The position numbers were made by a program, and so were the translations under genes. Under the pieces are notes generated by a model. That model did no database searches and was not told the DNA's origin. It saw only the letters and a program-made list of their open reading frames with translations. A stretch of 64,000 nt of DNA from Pseudonocardiales bacterium (GTDB taxonomy: Bacteria > Actinomycetota > Actinomycetes > Mycobacteriales > Pseudonocardiaceae): positions 1-64,000 of the forward strand of contig JAFAWY010000014.1 in assembly GCA_019241525.1 (NCBI GenBank), read 5' to 3'. Below, one piece after another: positions 1-9,336 of this stretch (positions are counted from its first letter, which is position 1; every line of letters starts with the position of its first letter).

Positions 1-657
1 ATCAACGAGCAGGAAGCCGCCGCGCGTCTGCTGCACAAGCAGATCTCCGGGCAACTGCGTGAACTCGACACCAAGGAGGAGAACTTGATCGACCTCGCCG
101 CCGACGGCACGCTGCCACAAACCAAGGTCAAAGCCAAGCTCCGCGACATCCAACGCGAACGACGTCGCCTCACTGAGCGGCTCGACACCGCCAGCGCCGA
201 CCTCACCGACAGTGCTCGGCTCATCCACGCCGCTCTCAAGCTCCTGGAAGCCCCCGACGAGCTCTACCGGCGCTGCAACGACCAGCAACGCCGCCTACTC
301 AACCAAGCGATCTTCCACGGCCTCTACATCGAGGACGACCAGGTCATCGACCACCACCTCCACGACCCCTTCGGAGCACTCCACGCACTTCAACACGAAC
401 ACGTCCATGCGCCCACAAGCGTGACGCCCACCCGGCCGCTGCGTGGAGATAGCAAAAGGGCCACCCGCGCAGCGGGTAGCCCTTCGACTTCCGGCGTTAC
501 TCTCCTACTCAAAGGTGTTCACACAGGTCAGGGTTCTAATAAGAACCCTAGGGTGGAGGTGCCGGGAATCGAACCCGGGTCCTCCGTCGCCTCGTCAGGG
601 CTTCTCCGTGCGCAGTCCGCTGTGCCTCTACTCGGATCCACCGGTCTCGCGGACTAG
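1..657 (+). CDS. serine recombinase, C-terminal part (5' end outside window)
   Basis: The frame is open from base 1, so the N-terminal catalytic domain lies to the left. The visible part is a charged helical segment (about residues 1-100) and a QQRRLLNQAIF motif, as seen in the C-terminal coiled-coil region of large serine recombinases of phages and integrative elements. After about base 430 the frame loses recombinase character. It runs antisense through the tmRNA terminator and the tmRNA 3' end (PGIEPGSSVASS is a mirror of the T-arm) and stops inside ssrA. The last 70 or so codons therefore look like chromosomal read-through. This gene marks the edge of an integrated element at ssrA. Confidence 0.7.
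   Translation: MNEQEAAARLLHKQISGQLRELDTKEENLIDLAADGTLPQTKVKAKLRDIQRERRRLTERLDTASADLTDSARLIHAALKLLEAPDELYRRCNDQQRRLLNQAIFHGLYIEDDQVIDHHLHDPFGALHALQHEHVHAPTSVTPTRPLRGDSKRATRAAGSPSTSGVTLLLKGVHTGQGSNKNPRVEVPGIEPGSSVASSGLLRAQSAVPLLGSTGLAD
454..484 (-). terminator. rho-independent terminator of ssrA
   Basis: On the minus strand, bases 484-456 form a stem of AAGGGC and ACCCGC blocks (six bp each, one bulged mismatch between them) with a three-base loop, followed by four T. It lies about 65 bases beyond the tmRNA 3' end. A second short hairpin (AGGGTTCT, AATA loop, AGAACCCT) sits at 530-549. Confidence 0.6.
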
Positions 658-919
658 CCGGTGTGACGATCCCAGTCGCTGTGGGTGTCCCGCTCAGGCC
701 CCGCGACCGGTCCTGGCGGTGAGTCCCCTAGCTGATGCCGGAGTCCGGGGCGGGAACACCCCCGGTCCGACAGATCCGCACCTCGCTAGGCAGCGAGGGC
801 GAAATCATTCTGTTGCGCGTTGGCGCTTATTTGTGTGCGATGACGCTTACGGTGGTCTCTCGCCTGCACCGGCACGCTTCCCACTGACTCAACGTTCGGA
901 GTCGAAACCGTTCACCCCC
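551..919 (-). ncRNA. ssrA: transfer-messenger RNA (tmRNA)
   Basis: tmRNA rescues stalled ribosomes with SmpB. The minus strand begins GGGGGTGAACGGTTTCGAC near 919, the conserved 5' acceptor/D-like part. It ends with a T-arm, GGTTCGAATCCCGG type, followed by CACCTCCACC near 551. The tag reading frame is visible at 824-786: Ala-Asn-Ala-Gln-Gln-Asn-Asp-Phe-Ala-Leu-Ala-Ala then TAG, ending in the usual ALAA degron. Ends are placed by eye to within a few bases. smpB lies close by, as expected. Confidence 0.93.
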
Positions 920-967
920 TTGACGGGCTGGACAACCCACACAGGATAACGCCCAGACGCAGGCTCC

Positions 968-1882
968 TCATCCCTGCAGTAACCGAGCTGGAGTGTCGTG
1001 CAGGACAGCGCGCAGAAAGCCGATCCCCAGCCGGTCATCAGCAGCCGCCCAGCCCGCGATGGCCCGCAATTGCGTAGCGTAGTCGTAGGGAATGTTCGGG
1101 AAGTCCGTGCCGAGCACGACGCGATCCGCCACATCGACCAGACGAGCAGGCCAGTCGGCTGGCAGTGGCGCGAACGCCTCGGTGAACGGCACACCGACCA
1201 TCGTGGTGTCCAAGTGCACCCGGGGATAACGCCGCACCAATTGCAGAGCTCCGGCGTAGTCGGGTAGCCCGGCGTGCGCCAGTACCGCGACCAGCCGGGG
1301 GTGAGCAGCGAGCACTCCGTCGAACACGTCCAGCCCGGTGTAGCGCCCGGGCACTGGCCCGTCCCCGCAGTGCACCACCACCGGTACCCCCGCCTCAGCC
1401 AGCAGACCCCATGCCGGGTCCAGCACCGGATCTCGCGGATCGAAGCCACCCACCTGCACATGCACCTTGACGCACTCGGCGCCACCGGCAAGCGCTCGCT
1501 CCAGGTACTCGACGACGCCTGGTTCCGGGAAGAACGTCGCGGTCGGTATCGCCGGCTCAACAGCGGTGGCAAAGTCGGCGACCCAGCCGTTGAGCCAGTC
1601 CGCCATCCCGGGTTTGTGCGGGTAGACCAGCGGCGCGAAGACCTGCACGTCCAGCGCATGCAACACGGCCAAGCGATCATCCTGGGGCAGCCGGTAGTGC
1701 ACCGGCCACGGAATCCCATAGTGCTCACTAGCGCGGTCGAAATACGCCCACACCTTGGCCATCACCTGGTCGGGCAGGAAATGCACGTGCAGGTCGATCA
1801 GCCCGTCCAGCCCAAGAGCAGCAGTCCACGCCGCGACGTCGGAATCGTCGACCGGTGGCACGGTCAGCGGGTCGCGGCTCAC
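968..1882 (-). CDS. amidohydrolase-2 family metal-dependent hydrolase
   Basis: TIM-barrel hydrolase of the amidohydrolase_2 group, 304 residues. An N-terminal DLHVHFLP metal-binding pair (about residue 31), VVHCGDGP in mid-barrel, AHAGLPDYA and a late [12 protein letters not shown] supply the expected His/Asp ligands. The GTG start at 1882 overlaps the smpB stop by four bases (GTGA), so it is translationally coupled to smpB. The substrate cannot be named; relatives decarboxylate or hydrolyse small carboxylates and lactones. Confidence 0.85.
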   Translation of the reverse strand: MSRDPLTVPPVDDSDVAAWTAALGLDGLIDLHVHFLPDQVMAKVWAYFDRASEHYGIPWPVHYRLPQDDRLAVLHALDVQVFAPLVYPHKPGMADWLNGWVADFATAVEPAIPTATFFPEPGVVEYLERALAGGAECVKVHVQVGGFDPRDPVLDPAWGLLAEAGVPVVVHCGDGPVPGRYTGLDVFDGVLAAHPRLVAVLAHAGLPDYAGALQLVRRYPRVHLDTTMVGVPFTEAFAPLPADWPARLVDVADRVVLGTDFPNIPYDYATQLRAIAGWAAADDRLGIGFLRAVLHDTPARLLQG

Positions 1883-2352
1883 CCCATGCCCTTGGCCCGC
1901 CGCCCCATTGCCCGCGCAATCTCGCGGTTCGCGTCACGCTGGGCCAGCGCGGCACGCTTGTCGTAAGACCGCTTGCCGCGGCCCAGGGCGATCTCCACCT
2001 TGACCTTGCCATCGGCGAAGTACATCGACAACGGCACCAGCGCCAGCCCCTGTTCTTTGGCTTTGCCGATCAGCCGGAGGATCTCCTTGCGGTGCAGCAA
2101 CAGCTTGCGGGTCCGCCGGGGCTCGTGATTGGTCCAGCTGCCCTGGGTGTACTCCGGGATGTGCACTCCGCGCAGCCATACTTCGCCGTCGTCCACGCTG
2201 GCGTAGGCGTCGGCCAGCGAGGCCCGCCCTGCCCGCAGCGACTTCACCTCCGTGCCGGTCAGGACGATGCCGGCCTCGTAGGTGTCCAGGATCTCGTAAT
2301 CGTGCCGCGCCCGCCGGTTCGACACGATTACCTTGCGCCCACGCTCTTTCAT
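1879..2352 (-). CDS. smpB: SsrA-binding protein SmpB
   Basis: Binds tmRNA and delivers it to stalled ribosomes. The 157-residue product has the whole family pattern: [10 protein letters not shown] near the start, [33 protein letters not shown], the [13 protein letters not shown] core and the basic C-terminal tail [12 protein letters not shown]. The ATG at 2352 (MKERGRK) is preferred over a ten-codon upstream extension because it matches family length. It lies beside ssrA and downstream of prfB-ftsE-ftsX, a common actinobacterial arrangement. Confidence 0.96.
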   Translation of the reverse strand: MKERGRKVIVSNRRARHDYEILDTYEAGIVLTGTEVKSLRAGRASLADAYASVDDGEVWLRGVHIPEYTQGSWTNHEPRRTRKLLLHRKEILRLIGKAKEQGLALVPLSMYFADGKVKVEIALGRGKRSYDKRAALAQRDANREIARAMGRRAKGMG

Positions 2353-2389
2353 CGCGCCCGGTGGGCACCGTGTGCAAAGCACACCACCA

Positions 2390-3292
2390 TCACGTCCGCA
2401 CGTACAGCCGCAGTGTCAGGTAACCGGTCAGCGCCGCAACCGCTGCGCCTACCAGGAGCAGGATTGGCGCGACCGAGAAGATGTCACCGTAACCCAACCG
2501 CGGCACGATTGCCGCCTCGAATACCCCGGCGAGCACCCGGTCGACGAACGCGACCTTGCCGACCACCAAGCCGACGACTGCCAGCACGGCACCGACCACG
2601 CCGGCCACCACCGCCTCAAGAAGGAACGGCAGCTGGGTGTACCAGCGGGAGGCTCCGGTCAGCCGCATCACGCCAACCTCGGTGCGGCGGGTGAAGGCGG
2701 ACAGCTGGATGGTGTTGGAGATCAACAGAAGCGCGGCAAGCGCCTGGATCAGGGCAATGACAAAGGTTGCGTTGCGTAGCCCGTTGAGTGCCCGGAACAG
2801 CTGCCGGAGGTACTCGCCCTGGTCGGTGACCCGGTCCACGCCCGGCTTACCGGTGAACGCCTTGGCGATGGACGGGAAGCGCGCCGGATCGGAGAGTTGG
2901 ACCCGCAGCGACGCCGGTAACGCCTCGGGTCTGGCCAGCTGCAGCAACTCGGGCTGGCCCTGGAAGATCCGTTGGAAGCGAGCAAACGCGGCCTGCCTGC
3001 TCTCGAAGATCACCGACTGAACGCCAGGGGTGGACTCCAATTGGCCGCGCAGCGCTGAACAGGTACTCGACGTGCAGCCGGTGTCGTTCGCGCTGAGGTC
3101 CGCACTGAGGTACACCACGGTCTCCACGCGCTGGTAGTAGTCCTGCTGCATGCGGTCAATGGTGCGAACCACGAGCAGGCCGCTGCCGAGCAGACCGAGC
3201 GAAATGGCCGTAGTGAGGATCATCGCCACGGTCATCGTGACATTGCGGCGCAGGCCGGTCGCGACCTCGCCGAACACGAAGCTGGCACGCAT
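2390..3292 (-). CDS. ftsX: cell division protein FtsX
   Basis: Permease-like partner of FtsE; couples septal events to peptidoglycan hydrolase activation. The 300-residue protein has a cytoplasmic start, a first membrane helix (about 22-43), an extracellular domain of roughly 120 residues that includes a Cys pair (GCTSSTCS), then three membrane helices (about 170-195, 225-250, 270-295) with the family [17 protein letters not shown] segment. It follows ftsE after 57 bp in the same operon. Confidence 0.95.
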   Translation of the reverse strand: MRASFVFGEVATGLRRNVTMTVAMILTTAISLGLLGSGLLVVRTIDRMQQDYYQRVETVVYLSADLSANDTGCTSSTCSALRGQLESTPGVQSVIFESRQAAFARFQRIFQGQPELLQLARPEALPASLRVQLSDPARFPSIAKAFTGKPGVDRVTDQGEYLRQLFRALNGLRNATFVIALIQALAALLLISNTIQLSAFTRRTEVGVMRLTGASRWYTQLPFLLEAVVAGVVGAVLAVVGLVVGKVAFVDRVLAGVFEAAIVPRLGYGDIFSVAPILLLVGAAVAALTGYLTLRLYVRT

Positions 3293-3349
3293 AGGCAGTG
3301 AACATTCCTCGGTCGGTGGTGAACGGTTCTCGCGCTGATGCTTTGTCGA

Positions 3350-4039
3350 TTAGCGGCCGACGCCGTACACGCCGCGGGCCTCGTCCCGGACCACTTGCCC
3401 CAAGTTGAGCTCCACAACCCGGCGCCGCATGGAATCGACGATCGCGTGGTCGTGGGTGGCCATCAGGACCGTGGTACCGGTCCGGTTGATCCTTTCCAGT
3501 AGCACCATGATCTCTTGACTGATGTCGGGATCCAGGTTCCCGGTGGGCTCATCGGCCAGCAGCACCAGCGGCCGGTTGACGAACGCCCGGGCGATCGCCA
3601 CCCGCTGCTGCTCGCCACCGGACAGCTCGTTCGGCATCCGGTCCGACTTGCCCTCCAGTCCCACCAGCTCGAGTACCTCCGGTACCACCTTGCGGATGGT
3701 GCGCCGAGGCTTGCCGATCACCTCAAGGGCGAACGCGACGTTCTCGGTGACGGTCTTGTTCGGCAGCAACCTGAAGTCCTGGAAGACGCAACCTACCCGC
3801 TGCCGTAGCTGCGGGATGCGGCGCTGGGGAAGCTTGCCGACGTTCCACTCCGCCACATAGACATCACCCGCGGTGGGCACTTCCTCTCGCAACAGCAAGC
3901 GCAGAAATGTCGACTTACCGGATCCGGACGGCCCGATCAAAAACGCGAACTCGCCCTTCTCGACATCGACCGTGACATCATCGAGGGCGGGCCTCGTTGA
4001 AGTCCGGTAGGACTTACTCACATGATGCAGCCGGATCAC
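3350..4039 (-). CDS. ftsE: cell division ATP-binding protein FtsE
   Basis: ABC ATPase that works with FtsX at the divisome. 229 residues with Walker A GPSGSGKS (about 36-43), Q-loop VFQDFRLL, signature [13 protein letters not shown], Walker [12 protein letters not shown] and switch His in MATHDH. The ATG at 4039 gives [11 protein letters not shown], the normal family start. It sits between prfB and ftsX. Confidence 0.96.
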   Translation of the reverse strand: MIRLHHVSKSYRTSTRPALDDVTVDVEKGEFAFLIGPSGSGKSTFLRLLLREEVPTAGDVYVAEWNVGKLPQRRIPQLRQRVGCVFQDFRLLPNKTVTENVAFALEVIGKPRRTIRKVVPEVLELVGLEGKSDRMPNELSGGEQQRVAIARAFVNRPLVLLADEPTGNLDPDISQEIMVLLERINRTGTTVLMATHDHAIVDSMRRRVVELNLGQVVRDEARGVYGVGR

Positions 4040-4105
4040 GACGGGCGAGTGTACCCATCCGAGGTACCAACCGAACGCCGACGTGCCGGTGGAGCAAAAA
4101 AGACG

Positions 4106-5218
4106 TCAGCTGGCGACTCGCGCCTGTTGCTGGCGGCGCCACCGGATACCAGCTTCCAGGAAGCCGTCAATATCACCGTCAAGCACCGTGGCGGGGTTGC
4201 CGACCTCGTACCCGGTCCGCAGGTCCTTGACCATCTGGTACGGATGCAGCACGTAGGACCGCATCTGGTTACCCCACGAACTGCCCTCACCTTTGAGCGC
4301 GTCCAGCTCCGCCTGCTGTTCCTGACGCTTGCGCTCCAGCAACCTCGACTGCAAGACCCGCATCGCCGCGGCCCGGTTCTGGATCTGCGACTTCTCGTTC
4401 TGGCAGGACACCACGATGCCGGTGGGCAAATGGGTGATCCGCACCGCGGAGTCGGTGGTGTTGACGCTCTGCCCGCCGGGTCCGGATGATCGAAAAACGT
4501 CGATCCGGATCTCGTTTTCGGGGATATCCACGTGGTCGGCGGTTTCGGTCACCGGCAGCACTTCGACACCGGCGAACGACGTCTGCCGGCGCGCCTGGTT
4601 GTCAAACGGTGAAATTCGCACGAGCCGATGCGTACCTTGCTCAACGGACAGGGTGCCGTAGGCGAAAGGCGCTTTCACCACGAACGTCGCCGACTTGATC
4701 CCGGCTTCCTCGGCGAAGGAAATGTCGTAGACCTCGGTGGGGTAGCCGTGCCGCTCGGCCCACCGCAGGTACATCCGCATCAGCATCTCAGCCCAGTCGG
4801 CCGCATCCACCCCCCCGGCCTCGGACCGGATCGTCACCAACGCATCGCGCTCGTCGTACTCGCCCGACAGCAGGGTCCGGATTTCCAACGATGCGATCTC
4901 CTTGCGCAGCCGGTCGCGTTCCATCTCGGCCTCACTGCGGGCGCTTTCATCAGCGCCTTCCTCAGCCAGCTCGTAGAGGACCGCCACATCTTCCAGCCGC
5001 TGGCGCAGACCCTCCACGCGGCGCAGATCGCCTTGCTTGTGGGCGAGTTTGCTGTTGACCTGTTGCGCATGCTCGACGTCGTTCCACAAATCGGGCCGGG
5101 CAGCCTGCTCCTGCAGCTGCGCCACCTGAGCCCGCAACTGGTCGATGTCCAGTGCAGCCTCAATCCCAGAAAGGGTGGCGTCGAGATCTTTGAGGTCGGC
5201 GGCGACGTCGGCGTTCAC
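4106..5218 (-). CDS. prfB: peptide chain release factor 2
   Basis: Reads UGA and UAA stops and triggers peptidyl-tRNA hydrolysis. About 370 residues from a GTG at 5218. Codon-recognition SPF is at about 203-205 and the catalytic GGQ at about 248-250, followed by the usual [16 protein letters not shown]. The gene is one uninterrupted frame, so the autoregulatory frameshift of E. coli prfB is absent, as is usual in actinobacteria. A longer open frame upstream lacks family similarity, so the GTG is preferred. RF2 matters here because grdA and grdB need UGA to be read as selenocysteine. Confidence 0.95.
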   Translation of the reverse strand: MNADVAADLKDLDATLSGIEAALDIDQLRAQVAQLQEQAARPDLWNDVEHAQQVNSKLAHKQGDLRRVEGLRQRLEDVAVLYELAEEGADESARSEAEMERDRLRKEIASLEIRTLLSGEYDERDALVTIRSEAGGVDAADWAEMLMRMYLRWAERHGYPTEVYDISFAEEAGIKSATFVVKAPFAYGTLSVEQGTHRLVRISPFDNQARRQTSFAGVEVLPVTETADHVDIPENEIRIDVFRSSGPGGQSVNTTDSAVRITHLPTGIVVSCQNEKSQIQNRAAAMRVLQSRLLERKRQEQQAELDALKGEGSSWGNQMRSYVLHPYQMVKDLRTGYEVGNPATVLDGDIDGFLEAGIRWRRQQQARVAS

Positions 5219-5261
5219 GTCCAGCCAGGGTAGTCGCCCCACCGCTGCGGCCGTGGGGCGC

Positions 5262-5762
5262 TCAGTCCGTGGGGATGGCATCGAGCAACTTGAGCACCGC
5301 GCGCCAGTGCGCCACGGTGAACTCCGCGACTGCCTTCGCGTAGGGATTGCCGGCGGCTTTCGCGTCGGCCCTGGCTTCATCGAGATGATCCAGATAATTG
5401 GCCCGGGCGCTGTTGACCAGGTTGGCTCGCTGCTTTGCGGTGAGCTGCCCAGCGTGCATCAAGCGCAAGATCAGCGGGCTGCGGAGGTTGTCTGCCCCTG
5501 AGGGGGAGTTCAACCAAGACTTGAACGCACGCTTGCCGGCGGCGGTGAGGACATACTGCTGGCTGGACCGGGCTCCCTTCTTGCCGAGCCGGACCAGGCC
5601 GGCCTCAGCGAGCACCGGCAGCTCCCGGTACACCTGGCTACGGGTGACGCTGAAAAATGACCCGAACCGCTCACCCGCCGCCGCCACCAGCTGACCGCCC
5701 GTCATCGGCCCGGTGTGCAGCAGTCCCAGCAAGGCGGCCGAGGTGGCGTTCAGCTCCCGCAC
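5262..5762 (-). CDS. PadR-family transcriptional regulator
   Basis: Winged-helix repressor family. From GTG 5762 the product (166 aa) starts [25 protein letters not shown]. It has the PadR helix-turn-helix ([23 protein letters not shown]), a basic wing ([20 protein letters not shown]) and a helical C-terminal dimerisation domain. A GAGG ribosome-binding site lies just upstream; the frame extends 40 codons further without support. The ligand is unknown. It may control the adjacent oxidoreductase. Confidence 0.85.
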   Translation of the reverse strand: MRELNATSAALLGLLHTGPMTGGQLVAAAGERFGSFFSVTRSQVYRELPVLAEAGLVRLGKKGARSSQQYVLTAAGKRAFKSWLNSPSGADNLRSPLILRLMHAGQLTAKQRANLVNSARANYLDHLDEARADAKAAGNPYAKAVAEFTVAHWRAVLKLLDAIPTD

Positions 5763-5847
5763 TACCTCACGGTGCCATCCCGCCCCGCCCCTTGTCCACA
5801 ATGGCCTTCCCAACCCGTCCACAGTGGCCTTTTGGCATAGGGCCCGG

Positions 5848-6903
5848 TCAAACGGGTGCCAGTAGTCCCCGAAGTCGCTCAATGAGACGGATTCGGTCGG
5901 CGGCGGAGTTGGCGAGCGGGGTGATGGTCAGGGTGGTGACGCCGGAGGCGCGTAATACCTCGAGACGTTCCCGGATGTAGCCGGCCGGCCCGATCAGCGA
6001 GATACCCCGAAGCAGCTGATCAGGCACCGCAGCGGCAGCAGCGGCCTTGTCGCCCGCCAAGTACCGGTCCTGGATCAAATCGGCGGCTGTCTCCAATCCG
6101 AACCGGCAGACAAGATCGTGGTAAAAGTTACGACCCTTGGCGCCCATGCCACCGATGTACAGCGCCAGCGTCGGGCGGATGCCGTCAAGCAACTGTTGGG
6201 CGACATGCTCATCTTCGGTGATCGCCAGCGGCGCGCTGATGACCACGTCGAGCTTGCCCAGCGACGGATCTCGCTTGGCGCGGCCAGCCGACAGCGAGTC
6301 GCCCCACACCTCAGCGACCAGCTCAGGCACGTAGAAGATCGGCTGCCAGCCCTCAGCGATCTCCGCGGCCAACGCCACGTTCTTCGGCCCGATCGCCGCG
6401 AGAACGATCGGAATCCGGTCCCGCACCGGGCGATTGATCAACTTCAGCGGCTTGCCCAGCCCGGTTCCCCGCTCTGCGGGCAGCGGGATCTGATAATGCC
6501 TGCCCTGGTAGACCAGCCGCTCCCGGCGCCATACCAGCCGGCAGATCTCCACCAGCTCCCTGGTTCGCCCCAGCGGCGCAGAGTAGGGCACCCCATGGAA
6601 ACCCTCGATCACCTGCGGTCCTGACGCTCCGATGCCGAGGGTAAACCGGCCGCCGGAGACGAAATCCAGCCCTGCTGCAGTCATCGCCATCAGTGCCGGG
6701 GTGCGGGTGTAGATCTGCAAGATGCCCGACGCGATCTCCAGCCGCTCAGTACGAGCAGCGATAAACCCCAGCTGGCTGACGGCATCGAAACTGTAAGCCT
6801 CGGGCACGAACACGATGTCGAGCCCGGCCTTCTCGTAATCGGCCAACTCGGCGACGGTCTCGGCGAAGCCACCGCTGTAGTCCAAGGCCAGCCCGATGCG
6901 CAC
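5848..6903 (-). CDS. LLM-class F420-dependent oxidoreductase
   Basis: Luciferase-like (beta/alpha)8 oxidoreductase, typically using F420 in actinobacteria. GTG at 6903 follows a strong AGGAGGAG site, giving 351 residues beginning MRIGLALDYSGGFAET. Visible features are VFVPEAYSFDAVSQLG, ASGILQIYTRTPALMAMTAA, RFTLGIGASGPQVIEGFHG and PIVLAAIGPKN, all typical of the F420 branch. The substrate is unknown. Confidence 0.88.
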   Translation of the reverse strand: MRIGLALDYSGGFAETVAELADYEKAGLDIVFVPEAYSFDAVSQLGFIAARTERLEIASGILQIYTRTPALMAMTAAGLDFVSGGRFTLGIGASGPQVIEGFHGVPYSAPLGRTRELVEICRLVWRRERLVYQGRHYQIPLPAERGTGLGKPLKLINRPVRDRIPIVLAAIGPKNVALAAEIAEGWQPIFYVPELVAEVWGDSLSAGRAKRDPSLGKLDVVISAPLAITEDEHVAQQLLDGIRPTLALYIGGMGAKGRNFYHDLVCRFGLETAADLIQDRYLAGDKAAAAAAVPDQLLRGISLIGPAGYIRERLEVLRASGVTTLTITPLANSAADRIRLIERLRGLLAPV

Positions 6904-6955
6904 GATGCTCCTCCTCGGCTGTTCCGACGACCTAGTGAACTGTCTGACCAGATCA

Positions 6956-7444
6956 TCACTGCCGTTGCAGCCGCGGTCGAAGGTCCGCGGCCGTAACGGC
7001 GTTACCTCGGTCGGCCAGCCAGCGGGCATGGCCGGCCAGGCCCGCGATGTCCAACCCGTGCGGGGCTTCGGCGGAGTAGGGATCGAGACGGTCAGCTGCC
7101 CTGCGCAACAGCGCCACGGCGCCTTTGTCGTTGCCCCGCTGAAGATGTGTCAGGCCGACCGCGAGCTGCGCCAGGCCTCGCCAGAGCTCCCGGTATGTGC
7201 CCGCAGTCGCCTTCCATACCCCTTCAAAGACCTCGTGGGCGTGGAAGGGGTAACCCTCGTCGATCAACTGCTGGGCCTGGCGCACGGCCTCATCCGGGCT
7301 GAGCGCAACGTCCTCGGGCACCCGGCCTACGCCGGGCGAACCGTACGGCAATGGCCGTCCCATGGCGTCCCGGGGACGTGCGTTGCGTGGTCGGCCCCCG
7401 CTGTCCCGGTCCCGGTCACCCACTCCAGCATGATGCCCGGACAT
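6956..7444 (-). CDS. DUF309 domain protein
   Basis: Small all-helical protein of 162 residues. The core FHAHEVFEGVWKATAGTYRELWRGLAQLAVGLTHLQRGN carries the HxxHE-type motif of DUF309 proteins. The N-terminus contains DRDRDSGGRPRNARPRD followed by GRPLPYGSPG, a pattern I associate with actinobacterial members, so the long start is kept. Function is not established. Genes on both sides run away from each other at 7445-7556, so promoters are probably shared in that gap. Confidence 0.8.
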   Translation of the reverse strand: MSGHHAGVGDRDRDSGGRPRNARPRDAMGRPLPYGSPGVGRVPEDVALSPDEAVRQAQQLIDEGYPFHAHEVFEGVWKATAGTYRELWRGLAQLAVGLTHLQRGNDKGAVALLRRAADRLDPYSAEAPHGLDIAGLAGHARWLADRGNAVTAADLRPRLQRQ

Positions 7445-7556
7445 TTACCGATTTCCACCCCGGCACGGAGACAGATCAGGGTTCACGAACCCGTTTTCAT
7501 CCCGATATGGCTCCATGCCGGGGCAGCGAGGTGACGGCCAGGGCAGGATAGAGACC

Positions 7557-8684
7557 ATGGATCACCATCGCGGTCAGGAGCACACGGGCCGCATCCGGCT
7601 GGCCGGCTGCCCGCTACCGATCGTCAGCCCGGCTCGGCTGTACGTCTGCGGCATCACTCCCTACGACGTGACACATCTGGGTCATGCCAGCACGTTCGTC
7701 TGGGCGGACGCAGCCGCTGCGGTCTTCCGGCTGGCGGGGGCCGAGACGGTGACTTCCCGCAACGTCACCGATGTCGATGACGTGCTTACTCTCGCCGCCG
7801 AGCAACACGGCCGGCGCTACGACGAGTTCGCGCTGGAGCAGGAATTCCTGTTCGGGCGTGATATGGCCGCGCTGCGGGTGCGCCGCCCCGAGCACGAGCC
7901 GCGAGCTCGCCATCACGTCGGGCGCGTCGTGCAGCTGGCTTCGGCACTGCTGACCACGGGCCACGGCTACGTGCGCGGCGGTGCGGTGTACTTCCGCGGC
8001 GCCGGCGTGCTGGAAAAGAGTGGGTTGACGCTGGAACAGGCCACTGAGCTGGCGACCGAATTCGGGGATCGACTTGACAGTCAGGACCGCGACGACCCGT
8101 TCGACGTCCCGGTGTGGCGGCCGTCAGCCGACCAGGCTCCTGGATGGCCCAGCCCATGGGGCCGCGGTAGGCCAGGCTGGCACGCTGAGTGCGCCGCCAT
8201 CGCGTTGGGCGTGCTCGGTCCCACGGTAGACGTCCTGGGTGGTGGCGCGGATCTGACCTTCCCGCATCACGTGTACCAGGCCGCCATGGTGGAGGCGGCG
8301 ACCGGCGTCGGCCCCTTCGCGCGCGCTGAGTTCGGCGTCGGGACGGTCACTGTCGGCGACGCAAAGATGGCGAAATCGGCGGGCAACCTCGTGCTGGTCT
8401 CTGACCTACTCCAGCGCTACCCTGCCGCGGCAGTGCGGCTGCTACTGCTCAACCGGCCATGGCACCAAAGCTGGGAATTCCAGACGGCAGACATCAACAC
8501 CCAGACCCAGACACTGGACCGGCTGTACTCAGCCGCGGGGAGGGCCCGGACCTCGCACACCGCGACGGATGCGGTCGTCGCTGCGCTGCTCAACGATCTC
8601 GATGTGCCCACGGCCCTGGCGCTCGCAGAGGAGTCCGGTGGTGATGCGGCACGGCTCGTGCTGCGCACGCTCGCTCTGGAGTGA
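7557..8684 (+). CDS. MshC/CysRS-like class I ligase
   Basis: Class I aminoacyl-tRNA-synthetase fold related to cysteinyl-tRNA synthetase and to MshC, which joins cysteine to GlcN-inositol in mycothiol synthesis. Starting at ATG 7557 (375 aa) it shows LYVCGITPYDVTHLGHAST (HIGH-type and Cys zinc ligand), NVTDVDDVL, GWHAECAAIA, LGGGADLTFPHH and KMAKSAGN (KMSKS-type). There is no anticodon-binding domain, which favours the MshC-like group over a true CysRS. It is shorter than usual MshC (about 410 aa), and the second KMSKS residue is Ala. Either a divergent MshC or a paralogue with another amine acceptor. Confidence 0.75.
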   Translation: MDHHRGQEHTGRIRLAGCPLPIVSPARLYVCGITPYDVTHLGHASTFVWADAAAAVFRLAGAETVTSRNVTDVDDVLTLAAEQHGRRYDEFALEQEFLFGRDMAALRVRRPEHEPRARHHVGRVVQLASALLTTGHGYVRGGAVYFRGAGVLEKSGLTLEQATELATEFGDRLDSQDRDDPFDVPVWRPSADQAPGWPSPWGRGRPGWHAECAAIALGVLGPTVDVLGGGADLTFPHHVYQAAMVEAATGVGPFARAEFGVGTVTVGDAKMAKSAGNLVLVSDLLQRYPAAAVRLLLLNRPWHQSWEFQTADINTQTQTLDRLYSAAGRARTSHTATDAVVAALLNDLDVPTALALAEESGGDAARLVLRTLALE

Positions 8685-8692
8685 CTCCTCGA

Positions 8693-8770
8693 AGCGACCC
8701 CGTGAAATGACCCATTGAAATGACCCATTGGAATGACCCGTTGGAATGACCCGTTGGAATGACCCCTAGA
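8693..8770 (+). repeat. 13-bp tandem repeat between mshC-like gene and sixA-like gene
   Basis: Six consecutive 13-base units with consensus AATGACCCRTTGG; the first and last are degenerate. The last unit supplies the ATG (8759) of the downstream phosphatase gene. Several units contain ATGACCCATTGA, a Met-Thr-His-stop mini-frame. Confidence 0.85.
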
Positions 8771-9256
8771 TCGACACCGACGCGCACGCTGATCCTGCTC
8801 AGGCATGCCAAGTCCGCGTGGCCGGCGGACACTCCGGACGCGCGGCGCCCGCTGGCTGCTCGCGGGCGTCGCGATGCCCCAGCCGTCGGTCGCTGGCTGC
8901 GTACACACATCCCCGCGATCGACCAGGTGGTGCACTCCCCCGCAGTGCGAGCAGTACAGACGTGGGACCTTGCCGGGGCCCAGCTAGCCACCGCCCCACC
9001 GGCGTCTTCTGACGAGCGGCTTTACGGTGCTTCGGCGGCATGCCTACTGGCAGTCACCCGAGAACTTGCGCCCGAGGCGTCGACCGCGTTGCTCGTGGGC
9101 CACAATCCCGGGCTCGAGGATTTCTTGACCCTGCTGACCGGTGCTACCGAACCGCTCAAGACGTCTTCCCTCGCCGTGATCGCACTGCCCGGCAGCTGGA
9201 CAGACACCACTCCCGATGCCGGGAGATTGGAAAAACTGGCAACCCCACGCGGTTGA
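8759..9256 (+). CDS. SixA-type histidine phosphatase family protein
   Basis: Phosphoglycerate-mutase-like phosphatase fold, 165 residues. It has LILLRHAKSAW with the phosphorylated His, GRRDAPAVGRWL, the VHSPAVRAVQTW segment and a late LLVGHNPGLEDF supplying the second catalytic His. The size matches the SixA subgroup of protein phosphohistidine phosphatases. The ATG lies inside the last 13-bp repeat and there is no clear Shine-Dalgarno site, only the repeated GACCC units. Substrate unknown. Confidence 0.85.
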   Translation: MTPRSTPTRTLILLRHAKSAWPADTPDARRPLAARGRRDAPAVGRWLRTHIPAIDQVVHSPAVRAVQTWDLAGAQLATAPPASSDERLYGASAACLLAVTRELAPEASTALLVGHNPGLEDFLTLLTGATEPLKTSSLAVIALPGSWTDTTPDAGRLEKLATPRG

Positions 9257-9336
9257 CCAGCGGTGCTGCGCTCTGGGCGCAAGAACCGTACGCTCGGGCT
9301 GGAGTCCCTGCGTTTGATCGATGGGGAAAGTGAGCA

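Noticed and set aside
4106-5218. Possible programmed frameshift in prfB
   Set aside because: The gene is a single open frame with all domains; no internal UGA and shift site is present.
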